Positions 24,006 to 32,902 of a DNA stretch of 64,000 nt are shown here, one piece after another. This DNA is from NVTR01 sp036479015 (lineage in GTDB: Bacteria > Pseudomonadota > Alphaproteobacteria > Rhodobacterales > Rhodobacteraceae), in contig JAZGFB010000047.1 in NCBI GenBank assembly GCA_036479015.1, positions 248,001 to 312,000 of the forward strand, read 5' to 3'. Both the position numbers and the translations under genes were made by a program. The notes beneath the pieces were generated by a model that had not been told where the DNA came from, ran no database searches, and saw nothing but the letters and a program-made list of their open reading frames with translations. Position 1 is the stretch's first letter; every line of letters starts with the position of its first letter.

Positions 24006-25832
24006 ATGTGTGGTATTGTTGGTATTCTCTCTGATCACGAAGCGGCCCCAATCCTGGTAGAGGCCCTGAAACGGCTGGAATATCGGGGCTATGACAGCGC
24101 CGGGATCGCCACAATAGATGCCGACAATAAACTGGCGCGCCGCCGCGCAATGGGCAAATTGGTGAACCTATCGGACCTGCTGGTCCATGACCCTCTGGCA
24201 GGCAAAGCCGGCATCGGCCATACCCGCTGGGCCACCCATGGGGCCCCGACGGTGGAAAATGCCCACCCGCACCGTGCCGGACCGGTGGCGGTTGTGCATA
24301 ACGGAATTATTGAAAATTTTCGCGAGCTGCGCCAGGATCTGGCCAGCAAGGGCATTGACTTCAAAACCGAAACCGACACCGAAACCATAGCCCTGCTGGC
24401 CCAGTATTATCTGGATCAAGGACAGTCGCCACGGGATGCCGCTGAACAAACCATCGCCCGCCTAACCGGTGCGTTCGCGCTGTGCTTTCTGTTTCAGGGG
24501 CAGGATGACCTGTTGATCGCCGCGCGCAAGGGTTCACCACTGGCCATTGGCCATGGTGATGGCGAAGTTTTCGTCGGCTCAGACGCGATCGCGCTGGCCC
24601 CGATGACCGACAAAATCACCTATCTGGAAGAAGGCGACCGTGCGGTTCTAAGCCGCAATAGTATCGAAATATTTGATACCAACGGCCAACTGGCAAACCG
24701 CCCCATACGCGCCATTCAGATTGACACAACCCGGATCGACAAGGACGGCCACAAACATTTTATGGCCAAAGAAATTGCCGAGCAGCCAGCTGTGCTGGGG
24801 GCCGCAATCAAACACTATGTTTCAGACGATTGCCAAGCGGTGGAATTGCCCGGCGACGGGTTGGATTTCACCCAGTTTGACCGCATCACTATGGTGGCCT
24901 GCGGCACCGCCTATTATGCCTGCCTGACAGCAAAGTATTGGTTTGAAAACATCGCCCGCATCCCGGTTGAGGTCGATGTCGCATCCGAATTTCGCTATCG
25001 CGAACCGCCGGTTCCAGCCCGCACATTGGCAATATTCGTTAGCCAATCAGGCGAAACAGCCGACACCTTGGCGGCCCTACGCTACATGAAAGACAAGGCC
25101 GCAACCGTGGCGGCCATTGTTAACGTTCCTGAAAGCTCAATTGCCCGCGAAAGCGACATCGCCTTTCCAATTTTGGCAGGTGTCGAAATTGGCGTGGCCT
25201 CGACCAAGGCTTTTAGTTGCCAATTGGTGGTATTATCCTGCCTGGCCCTGAAAGCCGCCCATGACCGGGGCGAGATAGATGACGCACACCTGGCCGATCA
25301 CCTGTCAAACCTGCGCAACCTACCGGGTTTGTTCAACCAGGCACTGGCCCAATCGGACGCCATTGATCAGGCGGCCAGACTGGTGTCGCAGGCCCGCGAC
25401 GTGCTGTTTCTGGGCCGGGGCCAAATGTACCCACTGGCCCTTGAAGGCGCATTAAAATTAAAAGAAATAAGCTACATACACGCCGAAGGCTATGCCTCGG
25501 GTGAGCTAAAGCACGGCCCCATCGCCCTGGTGGACGAAGATGTGCCGGTGATCGTCATGGCACCGCGTGATGGGTTGTTTGAAAAAACCATCTCCAACAT
25601 GCAGGAAGTCATGGCGCGCAGTGGTAAAGTGCTGCTGATCACCGACGCCAAGGGCGCGGCCGAAGCATCCAGCGGGGTGTGGCAGCTTATCAAAATGCCG
25701 GAAGTGTCTGATCTTTTTGCCCCCATTCTGTATGCGGTACCGGCACAACTGCTTGCCTATTATGCTGCGGTCGCTAAAGGAACAGATGTGGATCAGCCAC
25801 GTAATCTAGCAAAGTCAGTGACCGTTGAATGA
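24006..25832 (+). CDS. glmS: Glutamine-fructose-6-phosphate aminotransferase
   Basis: Converts fructose-6-phosphate and glutamine to glucosamine-6-phosphate. 608 residues. The N-terminal glutaminase has Cys2 exposed after Met removal (MCGIVGILSD), with GHTRWATHGAPTVENAHPH and the HNGIIENF loop. Two SIS sugar-isomerase domains follow (VACGTAYYACLTAKYWFE, FVSQSGETADTLAALRYMKD; LGRGQMYPLALEGALKLKEI), and the C-terminus DQPRNLAKSVTVE is the canonical catalytic tail. Its stop overlaps the next gene (ATGA). Confidence 0.98.
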   Translation: MCGIVGILSDHEAAPILVEALKRLEYRGYDSAGIATIDADNKLARRRAMGKLVNLSDLLVHDPLAGKAGIGHTRWATHGAPTVENAHPHRAGPVAVVHNGIIENFRELRQDLASKGIDFKTETDTETIALLAQYYLDQGQSPRDAAEQTIARLTGAFALCFLFQGQDDLLIAARKGSPLAIGHGDGEVFVGSDAIALAPMTDKITYLEEGDRAVLSRNSIEIFDTNGQLANRPIRAIQIDTTRIDKDGHKHFMAKEIAEQPAVLGAAIKHYVSDDCQAVELPGDGLDFTQFDRITMVACGTAYYACLTAKYWFENIARIPVEVDVASEFRYREPPVPARTLAIFVSQSGETADTLAALRYMKDKAATVAAIVNVPESSIARESDIAFPILAGVEIGVASTKAFSCQLVVLSCLALKAAHDRGEIDDAHLADHLSNLRNLPGLFNQALAQSDAIDQAARLVSQARDVLFLGRGQMYPLALEGALKLKEISYIHAEGYASGELKHGPIALVDEDVPVIVMAPRDGLFEKTISNMQEVMARSGKVLLITDAKGAAEASSGVWQLIKMPEVSDLFAPILYAVPAQLLAYYAAVAKGTDVDQPRNLAKSVTVE

Positions 25833-26518
25833 CACCCCAAGCCGCCATTGACGCCCTAAAAAGCAAAGCCGAACCCGGGCGCGACGCGCAGATGGCCGCC
25901 TATCACAAAGTTGATCGCCTATACCTGGGCGTGGCCAACCCCGACACCAATGATCTTGTGAATTCCTGGCGTCAGGTTCTAAGCCTTGACCAGCGGGTAG
26001 CACTGGCAGATGCACTGTGGAAAACCGACATTTTTGAAGGCAGGCTGGCAGCGGCAAAACTGTTGACCCAGGCCAAAATTCGCCCCGATGACGCCGCCTG
26101 GGAACTGATCCAGTCCTGGGTGCCAGACTTTGACAGTTGGGCGATCGCTGATCACGCCGCCACGGCCGGGCAAAAACGGCTGGTGGCGGACCCGTCCAGG
26201 CTGGATGTGGTGGCAGGCTGGACCAAAGCAGATGCGCTATGGACCCGGCGCGCGGCATTGGTGTTCACCCTGCCCTGGACCAAGCAAAACCACCCAAAAC
26301 CCGATGAGTTGGCCGCGCGCGACCGTGTGCTGGGCTGGGCCGCCGGATATGTGGATGACCCGGATTGGTTTATCCAAAAAGCCGTGGCCTGGTGGCTGCG
26401 CGAGCTGTCAAAGCATGACGCAGCACGGGTAACGGCATTTTTGCAGCAATACGGCGCACAGATGAAGCCATTTGCCAGAAAAGACGCCGGGCGGCATCTG
26501 TCAAATTCGCCATCATAA
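25829..26518 (+). CDS. AlkD-like DNA alkylation repair protein
   Basis: 229 residues of HEAT-like helical repeats, matching the AlkD/AlkC-type DNA glycosylase superfamily that excises bulky or cationic alkylated bases. Family-typical points are DSWAIADHAATAG-like (here SWVPDFDSWAIADHA), TRRAALVFTLPW, and WFIQKAVAWWLRELSKHD with its aromatic/acid pattern, near the C-terminus. The start overlaps the glmS stop by four bases. Activity is inferred from the fold. Some family members lack glycosylase activity. Confidence 0.8.
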   Translation: MTPQAAIDALKSKAEPGRDAQMAAYHKVDRLYLGVANPDTNDLVNSWRQVLSLDQRVALADALWKTDIFEGRLAAAKLLTQAKIRPDDAAWELIQSWVPDFDSWAIADHAATAGQKRLVADPSRLDVVAGWTKADALWTRRAALVFTLPWTKQNHPKPDELAARDRVLGWAAGYVDDPDWFIQKAVAWWLRELSKHDAARVTAFLQQYGAQMKPFARKDAGRHLSNSPS

Positions 26519-26566
26519 GACCAACCCGGACTTGCGGCCCCCACCGGGCAGACCTAGGTTGCTACT

Positions 26567-27568
26567 ATGACCAAACCCCTGATTGACCCCTTTCAGCGCC
26601 CGATTGACTATCTGCGCGTTTCCGTCACCGACCGGTGCGATTTTCGCTGTGTCTATTGCATGACCGAAAACATGACGTTTCTGCCAAAGAAGGAATTGCT
26701 CAGCCTTGAGGAACTGGACCGCATGTGTTCGGCCTTTATCACTCTGGGGGTGCGTAAACTGCGCATTACCGGTGGCGAGCCATTGGTTCGCAAGGGGATC
26801 ATGACATTTTTTGACGCCATGGCCCGGCATCTGCAAAGCGGTGCCTTGGATGAATTAACCCTGACGACCAACGGCTCACAACTGGGCCGATTTGCCGCTG
26901 ACCTGGCGGGCGCCGGGGTGAAGCGGGTAAATGTATCGCTGGACACGCTGGATGATGAAAAGTTTGCCAAGGTAACCCGCTGGGGCCGATTGGCGCAGGT
27001 GTTAAAAGGCATTGATGCCGCCCAAGCTGCAGGCTTGCGGGTTAAGATAAATGCGGTGGCACTAAAGGGGTTTAATGAAGACGAACTGATCCCGATCACC
27101 AAATTTTGTGCCGAGCGGGACATGGACATGACCTGGATCGAAGTGATGCCCATGGGCGACATGGACGGGATTGAGCGTGTCGGCCAGTTCTGGGATCTTT
27201 TGGATGTCCGGGCGAAGCTGGCAGAGAGCTATACGGTAAATGACCTTAGCGATCGCACAGGTGGGCCGGCGCGCTATGTTCAGTTGCAGGAAACCGGGCA
27301 GAAAATTGGGTTTATCACCCCCCTAAGCCACAACTTTTGCGAAAGCTGCAACCGGGTGCGCCTAACCTGCACGGGTGAATTATACATGTGCCTGGGCCAG
27401 GAAGATCAGGCAGACCTGCGCGATGTCTTGCGCGAAAGTTCCGATGATGCGCCATTGCTGGCAGCGATCCGGGCAGCCATTGCCCGCAAACCCAAGGGCC
27501 ATGATTTTGACTATACCCGCCAGAATGACGGGCAGATGTCACGCCATATGAGCCATACCGGCGGCTGA
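26567..27568 (+). CDS. moaA: GTP 3',8-cyclase (molybdenum cofactor biosynthesis)
   Basis: Radical-SAM enzyme for the first step of molybdopterin synthesis from GTP. 333 residues. The SAM cluster is Cys24-x3-Cys28-x2-Cys31 (CDFRCVYCM). The C-terminal substrate cluster is FCESCNRVRLTC at about 258-273, and the protein ends in the conserved Gly-Gly needed for activity (MSHTGG). It shares no operon partners here. moaC, moaD and moaE are not in the window. Its 3' end faces the methyltransferase gene across repeat copy B. Confidence 0.97.
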   Translation: MTKPLIDPFQRPIDYLRVSVTDRCDFRCVYCMTENMTFLPKKELLSLEELDRMCSAFITLGVRKLRITGGEPLVRKGIMTFFDAMARHLQSGALDELTLTTNGSQLGRFAADLAGAGVKRVNVSLDTLDDEKFAKVTRWGRLAQVLKGIDAAQAAGLRVKINAVALKGFNEDELIPITKFCAERDMDMTWIEVMPMGDMDGIERVGQFWDLLDVRAKLAESYTVNDLSDRTGGPARYVQLQETGQKIGFITPLSHNFCESCNRVRLTCTGELYMCLGQEDQADLRDVLRESSDDAPLLAAIRAAIARKPKGHDFDYTRQNDGQMSRHMSHTGG

Positions 27569-27571
27569 GGT

Positions 27572-27656
27572 ATTGCGCCACGGCTTCGCCGTGTCGCGGG
27601 GCGATTTTTCTGCGAAAAATCGAATGCCTCCGGCGGGGATATTTATGAAAAGAAGA
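27572..27656 (-). repeat. Intergenic CCGCCGGAGGC element, copy B (between moaA and methyltransferase)
   Basis: On the minus strand this follows the methyltransferase stop directly: CATCTTCTTTT, ATAAATATCCCCGCCGGAGGC, hairpin CGATTTTT/AAAAATCG (27602-27622, 8 bp, 5-base loop), then CCCCGCGAC and a second hairpin CACGGC/GCCGTG (27579-27593). The most complete copy along with C. In a convergent gap it could terminate or protect both transcripts. Confidence 0.88.
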
Positions 27657-27658
27657 TG

Positions 27659-28258
27659 TTAGGCAGGCTTGCGGGCGATCAGATCGATCAGGGCTGATTT
27701 GCCGCTGTGGCCGCGGCCTTCCTGCACATCACGTTCATAGGATGCCAGCCGTTCAATCTGCCAGTTGGAAAATTCATGGCGCAGCATTTCTTCGGTATAC
27801 ATGTTTTCTGCGCGGGGCGGTCCACCGGTGCCAAGATCAATTTGTTCTGGGCGATAGCCATGCAACAGTAACACCCCGCCGGGTTTTACCGCCGTTTTGA
27901 TATTGGCAAACTGTTTGCTGCGTTCTACGGGCCCGACAAACTGAATAAAGATGGCGGCCACCAGATCATAGGCGGGCGCGTTCCAGTTCCAGCTGTCCCA
28001 ATTCGAAACATTGAAACGGGCGCTTACACCCTGCTGCTTGGCCAGCTTATTGGCCCGCTCTACCGCAGTTTCCGACAAATCAAAGGCCGTTATGTCCAAC
28101 CCAGCCCCTGCCATATAAACCGAATTTCGCCCCTCACCATCAGCCACACAAAGCCCGCGCGCTCCGGGGCGTAGCCAGCTTGGGTTTTCACGCAAAAAGG
28201 CCGCAGGCGCGGTGCCAAATAGATAGTCATCGGCCGTGCTGTAACGGTGTTCCCACAT
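27659..28258 (-). CDS. Class I SAM-dependent methyltransferase
   Basis: 199 residues. N-terminal WEHRYSTADDYLFGTAPAAF and SAM-binding motif I LCVADGEGRNSVYMAGAG resemble TehB/thiopurine-type small methyltransferases, followed by ITAFDLSETAVERANKLA (motif II) and the acidic DLVAAIFIQF. The C-terminal part carries LLLHGYRPEQIDLGTGGPP. The substrate is unknown. The start has GGGGGA just upstream. It lies downstream of argE and the M20 gene but with a 24-base gap, so the three may form one operon. Confidence 0.85.
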   Translation of the reverse strand: MWEHRYSTADDYLFGTAPAAFLRENPSWLRPGARGLCVADGEGRNSVYMAGAGLDITAFDLSETAVERANKLAKQQGVSARFNVSNWDSWNWNAPAYDLVAAIFIQFVGPVERSKQFANIKTAVKPGGVLLLHGYRPEQIDLGTGGPPRAENMYTEEMLRHEFSNWQIERLASYERDVQEGRGHSGKSALIDLIARKPA

Positions 28259-28282
28259 TGGTTTTCCCCCAATTAATTATGT

Positions 28283-29446
28283 TTAAGCTGCTGGCATGCC
28301 GGTTTCTATTATTTCCGCCCAATAGGAACATCCCACGGGGATCGCGTCATCATCAAAATTATATTCAGGGTGGTGAACATAGGCGGTGTCACCATTACCG
28401 ATGAATATGAAGTTTCCTGGGCGCGCGTTTAACATATAGGAAAAGTCTTCGCCGCCCATGATCAGTGGGGTTAGGGCGCAGCCACCGGCAACTTTGGTGG
28501 CGATTTTTTGGGCAAAATCAGTTTTTTCATCCGAATTCACCACAATTGGATACCCCCGTTCATAACTGACACGGGCAACGGCACCGTAAGCGGCCGCAGT
28601 TTTTTCTGCGATTTCTGAAATTCGTTTTTCAGCCAGGTCCTGCACGTCGCCATTCAGGGTGCGCACGGTGCCGCCAATCTGGGCCTTTTGTGGGATGACA
28701 TTATGGGCGTTGCTGTCGGTTGAAAACGTGCAGACCGACACCACCACCTGTTCAACAGGGTCAACATTACGGCTGGCGATGGTTTGCAGTGCCAGAACGA
28801 TCTGGCTGGCGACCACAGTGGTATCAACGCACAGGTGCGGTTTGGCAGCGTGGCCACCTTTGCCTTCGACCTCAATATAAAATTCGTCCGCAGCCGCCAT
28901 AATCGGGCCCGGGCGGGTGGCAAATGTGCCAAGCGGGATGCCAGGAGCGGTGTGCATGCCGTAAACTTCGTCAATATTGAAGCGCTCCATCATGCCCTCT
29001 TCCACCATTTCGCGCCCGCCCCCACCGCCTTCTTCTGCCGGTTGGAATATGACCACGGCGGTACCGTCAAAATTACGGGTCTCGGCCAGGTATTTGGCCG
29101 CCCCCAGCAACATCGCGGTGTGGCCGTCATGGCCGCAGGCGTGCATTTTTCCAGGGTTCTGCGAGGCATATTCCAGCCCTGTGGCTTCAATTATTGGCAA
29201 CGCATCCATATCGGCGCGCATGCCAATGGTTTTGCCCAGGGTATCGGTTTTACCTTTAATGACACCCACAACCCCGGTGCGCCCGATGCCGGTAACAACC
29301 TGATCACAGCCGAATTCGCGCAGTTTATCAGCCACCAATGCGGCCGTGCGGTGCACGTCAAACAACAGTTCCGGATGGGCATGGATATCACGCCGCCATG
29401 CGGTGATTTCAGGCAGCAATTCGGCAAAGCGGTTTTTGACGGGCAT
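28283..29446 (-). CDS. M20-family amidohydrolase (hippurate/N-acyl amino acid hydrolase-like)
   Basis: 387 residues, di-metal amidohydrolase of the M20D/HipO group. Metal and catalytic motifs: MHACGHDGHTAMLLGAAKYL and VVIFQPAEEGGGGGREMVEE, with the dimerisation domain in between starting EVEGKGGHAAKP and the C-terminal metal-binding His region PLIMGGEDFSYM. It probably deacylates N-acyl amino acids. The exact substrate is not predictable. The start has AAGGA 8 bases upstream, and it lies 4 bases after argE, so both act on N-acyl amino acids from one transcript. Confidence 0.88.
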   Translation of the reverse strand: MPVKNRFAELLPEITAWRRDIHAHPELLFDVHRTAALVADKLREFGCDQVVTGIGRTGVVGVIKGKTDTLGKTIGMRADMDALPIIEATGLEYASQNPGKMHACGHDGHTAMLLGAAKYLAETRNFDGTAVVIFQPAEEGGGGGREMVEEGMMERFNIDEVYGMHTAPGIPLGTFATRPGPIMAAADEFYIEVEGKGGHAAKPHLCVDTTVVASQIVLALQTIASRNVDPVEQVVVSVCTFSTDSNAHNVIPQKAQIGGTVRTLNGDVQDLAEKRISEIAEKTAAAYGAVARVSYERGYPIVVNSDEKTDFAQKIATKVAGGCALTPLIMGGEDFSYMLNARPGNFIFIGNGDTAYVHHPEYNFDDDAIPVGCSYWAEIIETGMPAA

Positions 29447-29450
29447 AGTG

Positions 29451-30617
29451 TTAATCCTTACAAAGTATGTTGATCAGGTCCGCCACAAAGCGTTGTCCGG
29501 CGTTAAATTGCTCAAGTGAGATAAATTCGTTGGGTTGATGCGCCTGTTCGATATTACCGGGGCCGCAGACCACAGCGGAATACCCGCGTTCCTGAAATTG
29601 CCCGGCCTCGGTGCCGTAACTGACAGTATGCTGGCCATTGTCGCCGGTTATCAACCGGGCCAAACCTTCGGCGACACCATCGGTTTCCGGTTTCAGGCCG
29701 GGAATGTAAAAATATTGCACCAGGTCTATGCCAGCGTCGGGGTTGATGGCCTGCATTTCAGCAGCAACCTCGGCCACTTTGGCGCGGTAAGCGTCACACC
29801 AATCATCCAGGCTTTCGCTGGGAACGGCCCTAAAATCAAGGCTTAGGTGACAGTCTTTGGCAGTGATATTATGGGCTGTGCCGCCAGAAATTACACCAAC
29901 ATGAACAGTGGTATAAGGCGGGTCAAAGAGCGCCGCAATTTCCACGGGCTTATTCGCCCTGTTGGCCGCATTCATATCATTGGCCCATTCGATCAATTTG
30001 GCCCCATACATGATGGCATTAACGCCGGTATGCATGATTGATGAATGCACTTCAAAACCGCGCAAATGTGTGTCGAACCCCGTGCTGCCCTTATGGGCGG
30101 TGACGGCCTTCATCATCGAAGGTTCGCCAATGATTGCCGCACGGGCACGGGGCAAATGTAGCGCCATTTGGTCGATCATATCAGGCGCGCCAAGGCAGCC
30201 GACCTCTTCATCATAACTTAGCGCAATTTGCAGCGGGCGCTTGACACCAGCGGCAAGCGCCTGTGGCACCGCCGCAAGCGCGATGGCGTCAAACCCCTTC
30301 ATATCACAGGTGCCGCGCCCATATAGACGCCCGTCCTTTTCGGTGACGCTAAACGGGTCTGTATCCCACGCCTGCCCTTCAACGGGTACCACATCAGTAT
30401 GGCCCGACAGAACAACCCCGCCTTCCACTTGGGGCCCGACATTTGCATAAAGCGATGCCTTTTCCCCACTGGCATCATAGACTCGCGTAGAGATGACACC
30501 GTGACCTAACAGATAGTCTTCAACCCAGTCGATCAGCGCCAGATTGCTTGCGCTGCTGACCGTTGGAAACGCCACCAGTATTTCAAGTATTTCACGCGCA
30601 GTCAGATGCTGACCCAT
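29451..30617 (-). CDS. argE: Acetylornithine deacetylase
   Basis: Hydrolyses N-acetylornithine to ornithine in arginine synthesis (ArgE type, M20 family). 388 residues. Motifs: VLSGHTDVVPVEGQAWDTDP (metal His/Asp), YGRGTCDMKGFDAIALAAVP (bridging Asp), SYDEEVGCLGAPDMI (catalytic Glu-Glu), and GSTGFDTHLRGFEVHSS. The ATG has AGGAG 6 bases upstream. Related N-deacetylases with other substrates cannot be excluded, since many roseobacters use the ArgJ route for arginine. Confidence 0.85.
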   Translation of the reverse strand: MGQHLTAREILEILVAFPTVSSASNLALIDWVEDYLLGHGVISTRVYDASGEKASLYANVGPQVEGGVVLSGHTDVVPVEGQAWDTDPFSVTEKDGRLYGRGTCDMKGFDAIALAAVPQALAAGVKRPLQIALSYDEEVGCLGAPDMIDQMALHLPRARAAIIGEPSMMKAVTAHKGSTGFDTHLRGFEVHSSIMHTGVNAIMYGAKLIEWANDMNAANRANKPVEIAALFDPPYTTVHVGVISGGTAHNITAKDCHLSLDFRAVPSESLDDWCDAYRAKVAEVAAEMQAINPDAGIDLVQYFYIPGLKPETDGVAEGLARLITGDNGQHTVSYGTEAGQFQERGYSAVVCGPGNIEQAHQPNEFISLEQFNAGQRFVADLINILCKD

Positions 30618-30636
30618 TGCATGCTCCTACGTTGGG

Positions 30637-30651
30637 GATTTAGCCTAAATC
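30637..30651. promoter_or_regulatory. Perfect palindrome upstream of argE
   Basis: GATTTAG-C-CTAAATC is a perfect 15-base palindrome 20 bases upstream of the argE start, in the divergent gap with the ABC importer. Its position between promoter and start codon fits an operator for the argE direction. The regulator is unknown. Confidence 0.45.
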
Positions 30652-30670
30652 TGTTCCCAAGGGCCCGAAT

Positions 30671-30698
30671 GGTCAAGGCCTCAAGTCAATATTTGACC
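30671..30698. promoter_or_regulatory. Overlapping GTCAA dyads in the argE/ABC-importer divergent region
   Basis: GTCAA-TAT-TTGAC (30685-30697) is a perfect 5-bp dyad. The flanking GGTCAA (30671-30676) and TTGACC (30693-30698) form a second, wider dyad with 16 bases between. The TTGACC may also serve as a -35 for the minus strand or plus strand. It could be the binding site for a regulator shared by the divergent operons. Confidence 0.4.
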
Positions 30699-30839
30699 AA
30701 AAGTTCAATTTTTTTGGGCTGGCAAGTGAATAAGTGTTGCCCCAGCACTTTTTGGTGATAGGTTTCTGTAAAACCTGCTGCCGGACAACGATCCGGGGAT
30801 CAAATCAACAGCAAAAATAATACCTTGGGGGGAATACTT

Positions 30840-31844
30840 ATGCCCGATGGGGCTGCACCAATCCTTGATGTCAAGGACCTCAGAACTGTCTTTAAAACGC
30901 GCACCGGCGAGGTGCACGCGGTCAATTCAATTAGTTTTGAGCTGAAACCAGGTGAGCTGCTGGGCGTTGTCGGTGAAAGCGGATCAGGCAAATCTGTCGC
31001 TATGATGTCGCTGATCAGGCTGCTGCCAATGCCCCCAGCAGAGATTCGAAATGGGCAGGTTTTGTTTGACGGTTTGGACCTGCTGCAAGCCGATGAAGCC
31101 ACATTGCGTGCGGTGCGTGGGGCCAAGATTGGCTTTGTATTTCAAGACCCGATGACATCGCTGAATCCGGTTTTCACGGTTGGTTTTCAACTCATGGAAC
31201 CGTTGCTGAAGCATATGGGAATGAATAAGAAACAGGCCCGTGCGCGGGCCGCGGAATTGTTAGAACTGGTGGGGATACCAGACGCAGTTGCGCGGCTGCG
31301 TGACTATCCACACCAGTTTTCCGGCGGCATGCGCCAGCGGGTGATGATCGCCATCGCACTGTCATGTGATCCGCAGGTTCTGATCGCGGATGAACCGACC
31401 ACTGCGCTGGATGTCACCATTCAGGCACAAATAATTGAGCTGATCAAAGAGCTGCGCCAAAAACTGGGTATGGCCATTGTCTGGATCACCCATGATTTGG
31501 GCGTCATTGCTGGTATCGCCGACCGGGTGATGGTGATGTATGGCGGCCAGGTGGTTGAACAGGCCACTGTCAAAGAATTGTTTGGCAACCCACAGCACCC
31601 CTATACGCGGGCCCTGCTCGAAACCGTGCCCTCTGTGCGCGGGGAACGCGCCGACCGGTTGCAGGTTATTCAGGGCCAACCCCCTATTATGGCAGCCGCC
31701 CCGTCAACCTGCCCGTTTGCGCCGCGATGCGCCAAGGCGTTTGATCGCTGTCTGCGCGAAAATCCGGTGCGGATCGCGGTGGATGCGGGCCACGATGTTG
31801 CCTGTTTCTGGGATCCCAAAACCGGGGGAGAACGCCATGTTTGA
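30840..31844 (+). CDS. Oligopeptide/dipeptide ABC transporter ATP-binding protein (DppD/OppD-like)
   Basis: 334 residues from the ATG at 30840, with GGGGGGA 8 bases upstream. A TTG at 30825 is less likely. Walker A is VGESGSGKSVAMMSLIRL, signature FSGGMRQRVMIAIAL, Walker B VLIADEPTTALDVTIQ. The C-terminal oligopeptide-transporter extension carries the cysteine cluster STCPFAPRCAKAFDRC and a further Cys (about 4Fe-4S spacing) seen in this family. First gene of a five-gene importer. It overlaps the next gene by 8 bases. Confidence 0.94.
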   Translation: MPDGAAPILDVKDLRTVFKTRTGEVHAVNSISFELKPGELLGVVGESGSGKSVAMMSLIRLLPMPPAEIRNGQVLFDGLDLLQADEATLRAVRGAKIGFVFQDPMTSLNPVFTVGFQLMEPLLKHMGMNKKQARARAAELLELVGIPDAVARLRDYPHQFSGGMRQRVMIAIALSCDPQVLIADEPTTALDVTIQAQIIELIKELRQKLGMAIVWITHDLGVIAGIADRVMVMYGGQVVEQATVKELFGNPQHPYTRALLETVPSVRGERADRLQVIQGQPPIMAAAPSTCPFAPRCAKAFDRCLRENPVRIAVDAGHDVACFWDPKTGGERHV

Positions 31845-32901
31845 CGATACAAGCCTCCGCAAAAAACTGGTGGAAGTTCATGATCTAAAGATGCATTTCC
31901 CGATCTATGCCGGGCTGTTGCGCCGCCATGTGGGCGACGTTAAGGCCGTGGATGGGGTGTCATTTGATATATATGACGGTGAAACCCTGGGGCTGGTTGG
32001 CGAAAGCGGTTGTGGTAAATCCACCTGTGGGCGGGCCTTGCTGCGGCTGTATGAACTGACCAGTGGAAGCGTTGTCATTGACGGCAATAATATTGCCGAG
32101 GCAACGCCAGAAGAACTGCGCCTGATGCGGCCCACCATGCAGATGGTGTTTCAGGACCCACAGGCATCCCTGAACCCGCGCATGACCGTTGCCAGCATTA
32201 TAGGTGAGCCGCTCAGCGAGCATACCACCGGCACCAAAACCGAACGCGAGGCCCGGATCTATGAACTGATGGATGCCGTTGGCCTGAACCGGGATTTTGC
32301 GAACAGGTACCCGCACGAATTTTCCGGCGGCCAACGCCAGCGCATTGGCATTGCCCGCGCCCTGGCGCTGAACCCAAAATTTATTGTCTGTGATGAACCG
32401 ATTGCGGCGCTGGATGTGTCTATTCAGGCCCAGGTGGTGAACCTGCTGGAAGACCTGCAACAAAAGCTGGGTCTGACATATTTATTCATTAGCCATGACC
32501 TGTCGATGGTGCGCCATATCGCGGACCGCGTGGCGGTGATGTATCTTGGCAAAATCGTCGAATTGGCGCCACGGGATGCGATTTATCGCGCACCGCTGCA
32601 CCCCTATACCCAAGCACTGTTGTCCGCGGTCCCCGAACCGGACCCGAACGGTGAAACAGTCACGGAACGTGTTATTTTGCAGGGTGATGTTCCATCGCCG
32701 TCCAACCCTCCCCAGGGGTGCAATTTTTGCACCCGCTGCCCGGTGGTGATGGATATCTGCAAACAGATCGACCCGGAATTTCGTGAAGCGGCGACAGGGC
32801 ACTATGTGGCCTGTCACCGCTTTAATGAAACCGAAGATGAGTTCGCCAATGCAATGGCGGCACATGGGGCTACAGAGCTAAATCAACAAGGAGAAAACTG
32901 A
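31837..32901 (+). CDS. Oligopeptide/dipeptide ABC transporter ATP-binding protein (DppF/OppF-like)
   Basis: 354 residues from the ATG at 31837. The open frame extends 99 codons upstream inside the previous gene, but GGGGGAG sits 7 bases before this ATG. Walker A VGESGCGKSTCGRALLRL, signature FSGGQRQRIGIARAL, Walker B FIVCDEPIAALDVSIQ. The C-terminal extension has CNFCTRCPVVMDICKQIDPE, the cysteine pattern of the family. It pairs with the preceding ATPase as a heterodimer driving the two permeases. Confidence 0.94.
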   Translation: MFDDTSLRKKLVEVHDLKMHFPIYAGLLRRHVGDVKAVDGVSFDIYDGETLGLVGESGCGKSTCGRALLRLYELTSGSVVIDGNNIAEATPEELRLMRPTMQMVFQDPQASLNPRMTVASIIGEPLSEHTTGTKTEREARIYELMDAVGLNRDFANRYPHEFSGGQRQRIGIARALALNPKFIVCDEPIAALDVSIQAQVVNLLEDLQQKLGLTYLFISHDLSMVRHIADRVAVMYLGKIVELAPRDAIYRAPLHPYTQALLSAVPEPDPNGETVTERVILQGDVPSPSNPPQGCNFCTRCPVVMDICKQIDPEFREAATGHYVACHRFNETEDEFANAMAAHGATELNQQGEN

Positions 32902-32902
32902 T

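Noticed and set aside
27572..27656. Repeat copy B as a simple rho-independent terminator only
   Set aside because: The hairpin lacks a U-run in either direction, and the same parts recur at six other sites including inside an operon, so it is treated as a repeated element.
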